Shown here in pieces: positions 44,440 through 54,602 of a DNA stretch of 64,000 bases (within the stretch, counting starts at the first letter, position 1; each line of letters begins with the position of its first letter). The stretch spans positions 51,356,377-51,420,376 of the forward strand of contig OY829541.1 in the NCBI GenBank assembly GCA_963691705.1. The letters are read 5' to 3'. A program made the position numbers and the translations under genes. Origin of the DNA: Viola odorata (Eukaryota; Streptophyta; Magnoliopsida; Malpighiales; Violaceae). The notes below the pieces were generated by a model. That model did not search any database. It saw only the letters and a list, made by a program, of their open reading frames with translations, and had not been told where the DNA came from.

Positions 44440-45768
44440 GTTAGAGCTCGATAGCCCAAATTAGCATTCTTCCTGAAGATTCAGGTTTTCTGAAGATTCT
44501 TCTCAACGGTTGATCCGTGAGTACAATGACGGGGTGGGCTTGGAAGTATCGATCCATCTTTCGCGTGGCCTGTACTAGAGCGAGTGCTATCTTCTCGATA
44601 GGAGCGTATCGCAGTTCGGCATCTTTCAATATATGACTCACAAAGAATACAGGACGATGCACGTGCCCTTCACTTCGCACAAGGACGGCGCTGACTACCT
44701 CGTCAGCTATTCCCAAATATAGATATAGTTCATCACCGGGCTCAGGCCTCGTCAGCACTAAATCTGATGATAGGTAAGCTTTTAGTCCTGCAAACGCTTT
44801 CTCACATTCCTCTGTCCATCCGAAAGGAGCCTTATTTCGGATGACTTTGAAGAAAGGCAAACATCTCTTGCCTTGCTTAGATATGAATCACCCTAACGCA
44901 ATGATGCACCCGGTTAACTTCTGTATCTCTTTGACAGTCCGCGGGGGTATCATATCCTGGATGGCTTTTATCTTTAACGGGTTGGGCTGGATGCCCTTCC
45001 GACTGACCACATAACCCAAGAATTTTCCCGTTTGGAATGCAAACATGCACTTCCGCGGGTTAAGCTTCATCTTGTGCTTTCTCATCACATTGAAAACTTC
45101 TTCCAAGTCAGCGAGGTGTTCTCTGAAACTCCGACTTTTGATCAAGATGTCGTCTACGTAGGCCTCTACATTTCTCCCGATTTAATTTTCAAAAACTTTG
45201 TTTGCCATACGCTGAAATGTTGCACCGACATTCTTTAGCCCAAACGGCATTGCGGTATAGCAGTATGTAGCCCTAGGAGTGATGAAGGCAGTTTTTTCTT
45301 CGTCCTCTACGGCCATAGGGATTTGGTGATATCCGGAATTCGCATCTAGGGAGCTTAGATAAGCATACCCAGCGGTTTGGTCGACTAACTGATCTATTCG
45401 TGGAAGGGGATAGCAGTCCTTGGGACAGGCATTATTTAGGTCAGTAAAGTCGATGCACATGCGCCAGTCCCCGTTAGGCTTTGGGACTAACACAGGATTA
45501 GCTAGCCAGGTCGGGTACTGGACTTCTCGAATGAACCCCGCCTCTGTGAGCTTTAGCAACTCCTTTTCGATGGCTGCTATCTTTTCCGATGAAAAAGCAC
45601 GTCGCCTTTGTTGAATAGGCTTGGCGTCAGAACTAACGTTCAGTCGATGTTCCGCAACCTCCCGAGAGATTCCGGGCATGTCTGCTGGCTTCCACGCAAA
45701 TTCTCCCTTGCATTTCCTCAACAGCCGAATTAATTGTGCGTTCTCTTCAAGGCTTAGTTTCTCACTGG
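44440..45768 (-). pseudogene. Element C reverse transcriptase and first RNase H
   Basis: RT: FAWKPADMPGI start, VLVPKPNGDWRMCIDFTDLN, MPFGLKNVGATFQRM, catalytic YVDDIL, FLGYVVSRKGI. First RNase H: FGWTEECEKAF, ELYLYLGIADEVVSAVLV, YAPIEKIALALVQA. In-frame stops: TAA near 45,181, TGA near 44,886 and TAA near 44,439, at least two fitting C-to-T changes. A frameshift near 45,745 separates RT from the protease frame. Catalytic residues are intact. Confidence 0.85.
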
Positions 45769-46380
45769 CTAAGAGATTCGTTTCACTATCCTCACTGGCT
45801 GAGTGCGCTTTTCTTCTTTGTCATCGAAAGGGTCATCTGCCACGCAAACGTAGCGGTCACAACTCCTTTGAGTCATAAGTAAGTAGCATTCGGCTACTAG
45901 CTTTTGGTCCCCTTTGATTGAGACCACGCCATCCCATGAGGGATATTTCATCCGCAGGTGTTTTTGAGATATGGTTACTCCAAAACGATTAAGGAATGGT
46001 CGCCCCAAGATGGCATTATACGGTAACGTTAGGTCTACAACCAGAAATAATAGCTCTTCGGAGCGTTTGGATGTGTCTTCCTGGAAGTACACCGGCAGGG
46101 ATGTTATTCCTGCTACCGGAATCGGTACTCCATCAATCCCAATAATTGGCCTCGTGCAAGACAATAGTTCATCGTCAGGTCGTTTCATCAAGTTGTACGC
46201 TTCCAATGAAAATAGATTCACTGCACTCCCATTATTGACAAGGGTCCTTCTTACCCCATGACTTCCAATGACGGGCGTTACAACCATCGCGTCATTATGC
46301 GGGAAGACGATGCCTTTTTCGTCTTCCTCTGAGAAAGAAAATATCATCCTGTCTAAGGCACTTATCGCCTCGATTTTCAT
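45769..46380 (-). pseudogene. Element C protease
   Basis: Begins with ATG directly behind the gag stop and in the same frame. The active site reads LVNNGSAVNLFS where the family has D-T/S-G: the catalytic Asp is Asn (one G-to-A change). The second motif NAILGRPFLNRFG is intact. About 200 aa, ends in the frameshift to RT. Probably inactive as a peptidase. Confidence 0.8.
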
Positions 46381-48366
46381 TTACGCGCTCTCCCGTTTGC
46401 GCTTTTCTCCAGGGTTGGGCGTTTGCGGCATAATTTCCTCGCAATAAGGTGCTCCCCCCGCAATGATATTTATCATGGGCATTTGGTCGCTATCGATAAC
46501 GAGCGCTTCTCTATTTGGTCCGAGGGGAACTGCGTTAGCTCCTGTGGCGTGCGAGGGCGCTTGCCTCTGCTCAGTTGTATTTCCAGTTGGGTTGTTTCTA
46601 GCTTCTTCCCTTGCCTTTGTGGCAAATTCCCCAAGGTAGCCCTCTTCGACCAATCGCTCTATAGCCGATTTTAACTCTCTGCATACATCTGTTGAATGTC
46701 CCTTGACCTTATGGAATTTGCAGTATGCATTTTCTCTTCCTCCCATGATCACTCCTGGTTTCACGGGAGCTGGGTAACGGATGGGCAAATTTCTCTGTTG
46801 GACTATTGCTAAGATCTCCGCCCTTGGGAGTATGAGAGATGGGAGGTCAGGATCGTATATCCGGCCCTTTGGCGGGTCCGTTTGCTTCCGAGTGGGGGAC
46901 CCTCCGGGTCTTCCTTTCGAAAAGTTGCCTCTCTGCCGACCAGGGGTTTTGGTGTTATGTTCTTTCCGCTGCCCGTGATCCTCGGTGAGTTTAGCGTCAG
47001 GGGCATTGTTGTTCAGGACGTTAGGGGCCACATATGGGTCCATCGGCATTCCTCGGATCCAATCTCTATTTTCTTCCTCTTCAATTCTCGCATAGTTATG
47101 CGCTTTCAGCCTTAATGCATCCAGGGTCATTGGGGGGTCCACCGTTAGCGTATCTTTCAATTTACTGTATCGACAATTGCGTTTCAGGGCCTCAATCGCA
47201 AAATCGATAGTGACCCCTGGCGTTAGGGACATTTCGAGATCAAATCGACCTAAAAAGTCGTTCAGCGATTCCTGTGGTTTTCGATGGATATCGAACAGCG
47301 CAGCTGCTGACTTTCTGATAGGAATAGCCGTGCTAAACCGACTTTTGAATTTTTCTTCCAACTGAGAAAAATTATCGATAGACCCGGCGGGGAGCCCCTC
47401 GAACCATAGACGTGTCACTCCTGACAGCGTCATTACAAAAATTTGACACAATGCTGCATCACTGCGCGTTTGGAATTGCACGAAATCCTTCACCTTATTG
47501 AGGTGAGAAATGGGATCTTTCGTGCCATCATATGACTCTGCTGGGAGTTTCACATGTCGATGGACTCTGTGGTGCCTGACACGGTAACTGAATGGATGAC
47601 CAACGTTAGTGTCGGGGACCCTACGAGGGGGACGCTGATGTGGAATTTCAGTGTCGTATCTGGGATTTTGAGGGTCATATTCCTGATGTCTCCTAGGAGA
47701 ACGGCTACGGCTCCTTGGAGTTCGAGCTCGTCGACTTCTGCTGCTAGATCTCTAGTTGTATCTAGGAGATGGATCTCTCACTATATCCCCCCGTCGATCA
47801 TCCCAGTGTTCTCTATACTCGTCACGCTGGCGGACTGCTTCGGGGATAGAGATTCCTCCCCTGTATTGTCCAGAATGGTTGGCAGGTCCGCGCGTGAATG
47901 GTGGGACGTTCATGGGGGCCAAAGGGAAAGGTAAGGAAGACGGGAGTGCCCTAGATTGTTGGGGCGATAAGGGTCGTTCGTTGACAATGGACGGGGTGAA
48001 AACTACTTGGGAGGACACACCAGGTCTTGAGGCATGAGGAGTAAATCCAGCAGCCATCTCTGTCAGCTGATCCAGTTGGGCTTGGAGAGCTGCTATTGAG
48101 TTCGCGAAAGGGTTGTCCGCTTCTCTCATCATAGATCTCCCCGCTTGGGGGGTAGGATGACTGGTTCCTGCTATATGGGAGAAGGGAGAGCAAATCTGGA
48201 ATGTAACTTCTTCCGAACTTGACCCAGGAGGAAGATCTAATTCTCCTGCAGTGACGTCCTGCCCTGGGGTGGGGGCATCAGAGGTAGCGAAGGGAAACAA
48301 GCGTCTGCGGGTGTTGTATGGGATGTTGGAAGTTCGGGACAGCGTCGGATCTGACTCTGAGGCCAT
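46381..48366 (-). pseudogene. Element C gag
   Basis: ATG at 48,366 (MASESDPTLS). N-terminal disordered part, Arg/Ser-rich segment, capsid-like domain (KLPAESYDGTKDPISHLN, LWFEGLPAGSIDNFSQLEEKF, ALFDIHRKPQESLNDFL) and a knuckle-like CKFHKVKGHSTDVC near 46,690-46,730. One internal TAG near 47,751; the frame ends in TAA at 46,381-46,383, and an ATG in the same frame follows at once. Gag and protease are thus separated only by a stop, as in some Tat elements. Confidence 0.85.
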
Positions 48367-48431
48367 AATCCTTCTAGCTTCGGGGAGGAGGAGCTTGGTT
48401 ATTAAGGATGCTCACTTAATAGAACCAATAC

Positions 48432-48449
48432 TCTCAACGAAAGTACCAA
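48432..48449 (-). promoter_or_regulatory. Element C candidate primer binding site
   Basis: Minus-strand TTGGTACTTTCGTTGAGA, two nt behind the 5' LTR. The tRNA is not assigned. Confidence 0.45.
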
Positions 48450-48451
48450 TT

Positions 48452-49021
48452 TGATAATAATTTGTCTTTTGCCGAAGGATGTATGGCGGAGCAGCTCCTC
48501 TCAGGTCAGTGTGCGCGACGGTCCACGGTACTTGCAATGCGCCGGAGGGGGTCTCCGGCGGAAACACTCCGATGCTTAAGTCAGTATGTGTACTGAATTT
48601 GGCATAGTTTAGGCCAGTCCAGTATGCTTACCTACCTCCTTTGTGGGGGAGGTATTTATAGAAGAATGGGGCGTTCCCGCCCAAGTAAATGAGTATGGAG
48701 CTATCGCTCGCGTTAGGGTCTGTGGTTCGCCCTTATCGTAATACGCTACCTTGGCGGTAGGTGTGTAGGTAGGTATTGCACGGTAGGATACTGGCCGGAG
48801 CGTTAACCCTGACGCGTGGTTTCCTCTGGGGGTGAGATAACTCCTTGAGCCATCCACGAGGTCCGTGAGAGGAGCCGGTAGGGCCCCGTTAGCCTTTGTA
48901 GCGTTAGCCTTTGGGGAAGGTAGCAATCTTGTCCCTACCGTGGTGGTGCGAAACAGTAGCTATGTCTCTTCTCACCGGGTGATAGACGAAAATACCCTTT
49001 CTTTTAGGTGAATTGTTATCA
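48452..49021 (-). repeat. Element C 5' LTR
   Basis: 570 bp, about 98.8% identical to the 3' LTR by eye. TATA box (minus strand) at 48,652-48,661. Confidence 0.95.
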
Positions 49022-49809
49022 TCGACCTCAATTCCTTTGTTGGAGACTATGTGACCCAAAACGAGGGCTCGATCTACCATGAAGTGGCATTTCTCGAAGT
49101 TGAAAACCAGATTGGTCTCGACCCATCTCTGAAGGCATTTCCGCAAATTGGACATACACTCCGCAAAGGAATTTCCATAGATCGTGAAATCATCCATGAA
49201 GACTTCAATACCATTTTCCACTAGCTCGAAGAAGATGCTAACCATGCAACGTTGAAACGTGGCGGGGGCGTTACAGAGGCCATAAGGCATACGCCGATAA
49301 GCGAAGGTTCCAAAGGGATATGTGAAAGTTGTCTTTTCCTGGTCTTCGGGGGCAACAGGAATCTGATGAAACCCAAAATAACCATTTAAACAGCAATAAT
49401 GAGCCTTGCCCGCGAGACGCTCCAACATCTGGTCTATAAACGGGAGAGGAAAATGGTCTTTCCTTGTGGCGGCATTCAGCCTTCTATAGTCAATACATAC
49501 TCGCCAACTATTCTGGATTCTTGTGGGAATAGAATCGCCATCTTGCCCAATGGTGATGGTAATGCCAGTTTTCTTGGGCACGACTTGGATCGGGCTGACC
49601 CAAGGGCTGTCAGAAATGGGGTAAATCACCCCTGCATCTAGTAACTTCAGAACTTCTTTCCTCACGACTTCCATCATAGGCGGGTTCAACCTGCGCTGGG
49701 GTTGGCGAATGGTTTTGGTGGTGTCCTCTAGATGGATACGATGAGTGCATAACGCTGGAGACAAGCCCTTGACTTCTTTACGGGCTTTGAGTCGATCCTT
49801 CTTCTCCAA
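49022..49809 (-). pseudogene. Athila-3 reverse transcriptase, first part
   Basis: GLSPALCTHRIHLED, RVCIDYRRLNAATRKDHFPL, FIDQMLERLAGK, YPFGTFAYRRMPYGLCNAPA and the catalytic VFMDDF are diagnostic for Athila. The frame is open to 49,022, where element C interrupts it, and resumes at 33,670. In HFPL...GYFGFHQIP some residues are changed (LNGYFG in place of LDG), which may affect a catalytic Asp. Confidence 0.85.
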
Positions 49810-50145
49810 GATGGAAGTTTGAAGCAGCCTCGACTAGGGTAAGACTTAAGTTGATGGTTTCCGAGTGCTGTAAGTACCCTTTTTTGGCCAGCGCAATGGA
49901 GAGCACTTCCTTGGATAGTTTTGACACTAAGGAGTCAATTACCTTTTCCCTCAAAGTAACATTCTCTCCTCCATTGCCTAGGACCTGTCTTGGTTAGTGA
50001 TCATGTGAGGTCCTTCCAAAGAGATCAGTCCGCTTTTGACCAAGTGATCAACCTTTCCTCTAAGAGCAGAGCAATTTTCTAGGGTGTGGCCCTAAATTCC
50101 GGCATAGCACGTGCGTCTAGCATCAGGATCATGCTATTTTGGGAT
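49810..50145 (-). pseudogene. Ogre-type gag end and linker fused to Athila RT
   Basis: At 50,010-50,140 the minus strand encodes a broken copy of the Ogre zinc-knuckle (GHTLENCSALRGKVDHL). At 49,790-49,860 it matches Ogre-1 9,290-9,372 closely (KKDRL, AR, EEV-type codons). The distance between both landmarks is similar in Ogre-1. From 49,790 on, the frame is Athila RT. Stops inside. Confidence 0.6.
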
Positions 50146-50147
50146 AA

Positions 50148-50372
50148 GGACGCTGGTGCTCAAAATGTAACTACACGACCGTGCGAGGCTATCGCTCTCC
50201 GGACGCTGGTGCTCAAAATGTAACTACACGACCGTGCGAGGCTATCGCTCTCCGGACGCTGGTGTTGAAAATGTAGTTACACGACCGTGCGAGGCTATCA
50301 CTCTCCGGACGCTGGTGCTGAAAATGTAACTACACGACCGTGCGAGGCTATCGCTCTCCGGACGCTGGTGCT
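50148..50372 (-). repeat. 53-bp tandem repeat in the Ogre-2 3' region
   Basis: Unit starts at 50,148, 50,201, 50,254, 50,307 and 50,360 (partial), exact period 53. It contains CTCAAAATGTAACTACACG and GCGAGGCTATCGCTCTCC. One unit-like segment is present in Ogre-1 at 25,185-25,230. Confidence 0.95.
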
Positions 50373-51621
50373 TTGCTCTGATGTTGATCCGATGACTGTT
50401 CATGAATTTTCAAGATATGGTGTGGGGACATGACCGTATAAATCCATTGGATTTTGATGAAAATCCAAGATGGCGAGGCCTTTACAACGATGTTGCCATC
50501 GAAGACCCAATTGAGGAGTGGTGACGTTCTCCATTCGATGTTTGATTGGATTTTGATGACAATCCAAGGCGAGGGCTTTACAACGATGTTGTCATCGAAG
50601 ACCCATGGTTGAGGTTTCACTGGAGCATATCTATGTCCTGCAAATTGAAAGGAAGCAAATACAAAGCAGCAACAGATAAAAAAAGGAGAGAGCAATTGAC
50701 CTATGTGAGAAATATCAAATATTCCTATATTTAACCCATGGCTTGCCCCCAAGTTTTTTTTTGTTTGGAATGAAAATGATTTCTTTGTTTAAGAAAATAA
50801 ATTCAAGCCCCTTTTTTTTCTCTTTTGTGGAAAAAGTGTTCGTTCAGTTTTTGTTATATAAACATGATTTGATTTAAGTCTAGATAACGTCTACGTCTTG
50901 TTCAAGAAATAACGACCTCAAGGACAAGACTTTCCCACAATTTGCAGCCGTAAGCAATCCTCACCTGATATTAGTGTTTGCACTCACGCTCTGAAACAAG
51001 GCTAAGTGTTTTACGCTCATAACGTTGCAACTAACATGATACATAATTTCAATTCGCAATGTCAATCCGAGTGAATAGACTTCAAATGAAGATGCACATG
51101 CATGGGCATTCTAATAATCGATGGGACTTTTACGAAAAATAATGAAAGGACATAAAATGTCTGGAAGGAAGCTGGTTTTGGAAAAGATGTGCTTGATTTT
51201 TGATGAGTTTGAAGGTTTTCTGATGAGTGACGCGTTGTTGATTGGCCCTGATGAGGGCAAGGTGCGCGAGTTCTTTCGCCTTTTGCTGGGGATGCTTTCT
51301 TGACAGAGTGCATGAGCTCTTGGATCCTTTTTGTGGCTGCTTTCCGGTCGGCCAAGGGCCCTTTTCTCGAGTCTTTACTAGGGAGTGTCGTCGCCGTTCT
51401 TTTTTGCGACTTACTACTTGAGTTGGCCTTGGGCCCTTTTCTTCTCATGTCCTTACTAGGGATGCTTGCTTTGAGATTTCTCAAGTTGGCCTTGGGCCTT
51501 TTTTTCTCGAGTCTTTAATAGGGAATGTTTTCTTCGAGTTTTCTCGAGTTTAGTTGTCCCCGGGCTGTGCTTGCTTCGGCTCTTCGATTGTTTGTATTCT
51601 TCGAATGTCTCTGAGCATTTC

Positions 51622-51720
51622 TCTCTTTTATTTTCTTTTCCCTTTTTCCCTCTCTCTTTTCTTTTCTTTTTTCCTTCTTTTTTTCTCTTTTTTTGCCCCC
51701 CTCTATTCCCCCGCTTTTGA
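51622..51720 (-). repeat. Homopurine tract
   Basis: Plus strand almost pure C/T for about 95 nt; on the element's sense strand pure purine. Can form triplex DNA in principle. Confidence 0.7.
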
Positions 51721-52551
51721 TTTGAAATGCAACAGAGCAGAGCAAGCACCGCCTTTGTCTTGATCTCTTCTCGTTTTGGCTTAAAGCCTCGGGCTTCATT
51801 TTCAAGTATTTGGTCTTTCTTCGGTGATGGCTCTCAGCAATCTTTCGGTGACCTTTTCCGTCTACTTCGTCGTGAACTTGAACTTGGCGTGCTTTTATTT
51901 CTGGCTGACAATCTTAGCTGAGACTGCTCCTTGGCTCCCAGGGTATAAGTGATAGTGAAGGTTTTGGTAGGAGTGATGGCATATGTGGTGGAAAGAGGGA
52001 AGAAACGAAAAAATGGAGAAGATCGTAAAAGTCCCACGTCATTTTATTGCTATCCCATGTCTAATTGCACATGTACCCTGGATATTATGCGAATTCAACT
52101 AGTACGTAGTCAGGCACTTACACTCATGAAAGGATAATGCACGATGGCTCGATAATGCTTACCGGGATTTGTCTGTGACTGCTTACGTCGGAGCAAACCG
52201 TGGATATAAGAGCTAACAGACAAGATCATGTATGTTTCATATAATTTCTAATGAACGCACAAGTCATCCGTGTCGTGATAAAGTGATGAATATGCTAGAA
52301 AAAAAGTTCAAAACGTGGGATTTTTATTTTCCCCTTTTCTTTTCTTTTTCTTTTTTCTTTTCCCCCCTTTTTTTTAGCCCAAGTTGCACATGTATAAAGA
52401 GAAAATTTTGTGAAAACTAAGGATTTTAGCCAACATGACGCACACACTCTTGCAATAATGTAAATAGTGGAAAAAATTGCGAAAATGTAAATTGCGAATA
52501 CATAAATTACGGAAACGTAAATTGCGGAAACAGAAATTGCAAAAATGTAAA

Positions 52552-52840
52552 AGGACAACTTCCTTGAAAAATGAGCTCTGACATTTTTTGACATCTTCTT
52601 TTGGTCGTCACTTCACTTGCTTGCCCCCAAGTTTACAAGTCTCGTTGCACCTGAAATGCAAAACTACAGAAATGTAAATTGCGAGACCCTAATTTACAGA
52701 AACGTAAATTACGAAAGGAGAAATTGTAAACATAAAGGACAACTTCCTTGAAAATTGAGCTTTGACATTTTTCAACGTCTTCCTTTGGTCGTCACTTCAT
52801 TCACTTGCGCCCAAGTTTACAAATCTCATTGCATCTAAAA
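52552..52840 (-). repeat. 185-bp direct duplication
   Basis: Two copies with GGACAACTTCCTTGAAAA, TTTGGTCGTCACTTCA and CCCAAGTTTACAA, starting at 52,552 and 52,737, about 85% alike. Confidence 0.75.
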
Positions 52841-53059
52841 TGACAAGGGAATTAAATAGTAAATTCACTGGAAAAGGATATCCCAAAATGTTTGAATTTT
52901 ATTAACAAAAAAAACCAGAAATATTAAAAGGAACACGTGGGTTGCCTCCCACGAAGCGCCCTTGTTTATAGTCGTAGGCTCGACTATTATACAAAAAGTA
53001 TTGTAGGTATCGCCATTAGATGAGTAAGCAGGATGGGTCCCTTATAGGAGAATGATCAT

Positions 53060-54602
53060 TCAGAGGTTGGCAGGAGGAGGGTAGACGGTCGTGCTAGGTC
53101 CTTTGGCTAACCCTTCAAAAGAGATCCATCCATTCTTGATCAAGTGGTGAACCTTTCCTCTTAGGGCGAAGCAGTTTTCTATCGTGTGACCCTGAGCTCC
53201 AGCATGGTACTCGCATCTAGCGTTATGATCGTACCACTTCGGGTAGGGAGGTCGCAGAGGTGTCATTGGGGTGGGCACAATTTGTCCAGCCGCCAAGAGA
53301 TGTTTATAAATTTCCCCCAGAGGAGCGGGAAGAGTTGGCAGTGGTCCCCGGTTCCAACGGTTACTTGGATTATTTTGGTTGTTTGGCGGGTTATATGGAG
53401 ATGGTGGAAATGGTGTAGGGTTTTGAGGAGGTGGCGAGGAAGGTGGCTCATAGCTAGGCTGGTGAGAGGCAAAGTTGACATCTTTCTTTATGATGGGCTC
53501 TTTCTTAGGTGTTACCTCTAGTGTGGAAACATCGATTCTCCTCGACTTGATCCCTTGTTCGACTCTTTCAGCCACCATGACCATGTCAGAAAAGTTATTT
53601 GATGGATTGGATATAAGATGAGTGTAGTAGAGAGCCTTGAAGGTATCCACGAAAATGGATATGAGTTCTTTGTCATTCAAAGGAGGTGAAATCCTGGAAG
53701 CTAGTTCTCTCCACCTCTGAGCATAAGTTTTCACTGATTCTTCAGTTTTTTTCTCAAGATTTCAGAGATCAGAATGGTCTGGCGCTACCTCCAAATTGAA
53801 CTTGTATTGCTTGAAGAAAGCATCCGATAAATCTCTCCAAGTTTTGATCTTAACCCCATCCAAACTCATGTACCAGGTCAAGGCATGCTTTGCCAAACTC
53901 TCTCTGAACAGATGGATTAACAAGGGCTCATTGTGTATCATATCAGCCATTTTGTTGCAATAGGCCTTGAGGTGAGTTTTTTGGCACTCGATCCCAGTGT
54001 ACTTCTCAAAATCTGGAATCTTGTATTTTGGAGGCATTATGATCCCCGGGACCATGCACATGGCGGCGGGACCTGTAGGGTCAAAGGGGTCTGTTCCTTC
54101 GATGGCCCTAAGCCTTTCCTCTAGCGGGGGTTCTGTCATGAATGGTGGTTGCGTCGGATTGACAAAAGGAGGTCGACTTCCCATAGGATTGGGAATTGCG
54201 ACTTGAGTGGAATGGCCCTGGGGTGGGTAAAATCCCCGGGATTCCTGACGAATCAGATTTTGACCAGGGTCCAAAGTAAGGTTGACAAAGGAATGCTGTA
54301 GAGCTGTATCAACTCCTTCACCTGTGTTGGCTACAGGGTTCGGGGTGGTGGGTACAAAGACGGGATCAATCCATTTCCGTTGACCCCCAGGAACCGAGAA
54401 CGATTGGGGTCCCGAAGATCCAGCGATGGGGGATGAGGAGGGTTCCATCATTTGACTAGGATCAAAACCGGGTGGGAACTCAGTTGTTGCTTCATCTCGC
54501 TCTTTTTCGCCCCGAGTGGCCTTTTCTGTAGTAACCCTTACTTGCACTTCTAACTCTTATTCTAGCAGCCAATGCCTCTTTTGTCTTAGTTTGTTCGGCC
54601 AT
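53060..54602 (-). pseudogene. Ogre-2 gag
   Basis: ATG at 54,602 (MAEQTKTKEALAARI), a one-base frameshift near 54,565, an in-frame TGA near 53,762, otherwise open to 53,060. Domains: helical N terminus, Pro-rich linker, capsid-like domain (PPKYKIPDFEKYTG, CQKTHLKAYCNKMA, LTWYMSLDGVKIKTWRDL, FVDTFKALYYTHL), a Pro/Asn-rich linker, and the Ogre zinc-knuckle CEYHAGAQGHTIENC. It is the best-preserved Ogre gene in the window although pol is gone, so it could be a non-autonomous gag-only derivative or simple decay. Confidence 0.8.

Larger units (their letters stand above)
33671..49021 (-). mobile_element. Element C: Retand-type Tat retrotransposon with an antisense gene cluster
   Basis: 15,351 bp, with two 570-bp LTRs (TGATAATAAT...TTGTTATCA on the plus strand) and the perfect duplication TCGAC. 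Sense strand is minus: 5' LTR (48,452-49,021), PBS, gag, protease, RT, RNase H, a second archaeal-like RNase H, INT, a spacer with tandem arrays, then a 7-kb region with four genes on the opposite strand, and the 3' LTR (33,671-34,240). The second RNase H and antisense ORFs mark the Tat lineage. The LTRs differ at about 7 of 570 sites, the lowest value in this window. No convincing polypurine tract precedes the 3' LTR. Confidence 0.9.
28611..50145 (-). mobile_element. Athila-3: minus-strand Athila element with an Ogre-like 5' piece
   Basis: On the minus strand: an Ogre-type gag/protease fragment (50,145-49,810), Athila RT (49,809-49,022), interruption by element C, RT/RNase H/INT (33,670-31,677), spacer, extra ORF (31,082-29,459) and 3' UTR down to 28,611, where Ogre-1 cut it. 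No LTR of its own remains in the window. Excluding element C it amounts to about 6.2 kb. The join of Ogre-like and Athila-like sequence may be a recombination product or a deletion scar. Confidence 0.75.
50373..53059 (-). other. Ogre-2 3' region
   Basis: Non-coding. On the minus strand: GGGAGGCAACCCACGTG near 52,930-52,950, a motif that commonly follows integrase in related elements; a 185-bp direct duplication (52,552 and 52,737); block X (52,040-52,190); a 95-nt homopurine tract (51,622-51,720); block Y (50,895-51,030); and segments with repeated GTCTTCGATG(A/G)CAACATCG before the array. ORFs here are low-complexity artefacts. Confidence 0.6.

Noticed and set aside
50148..50372. Regular 53-bp repeats looking like a CRISPR array
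   Set aside because: The whole unit repeats with no unique spacers, and the context is a plant retrotransposon 3' UTR.
52295..52594. Minus-strand 99-codon frame with repeated FAIYIFAI pattern as a membrane protein
   Set aside because: Translation of the AAATTACGG/AAATTGCGG microrepeat in the Ogre-2 3' region.
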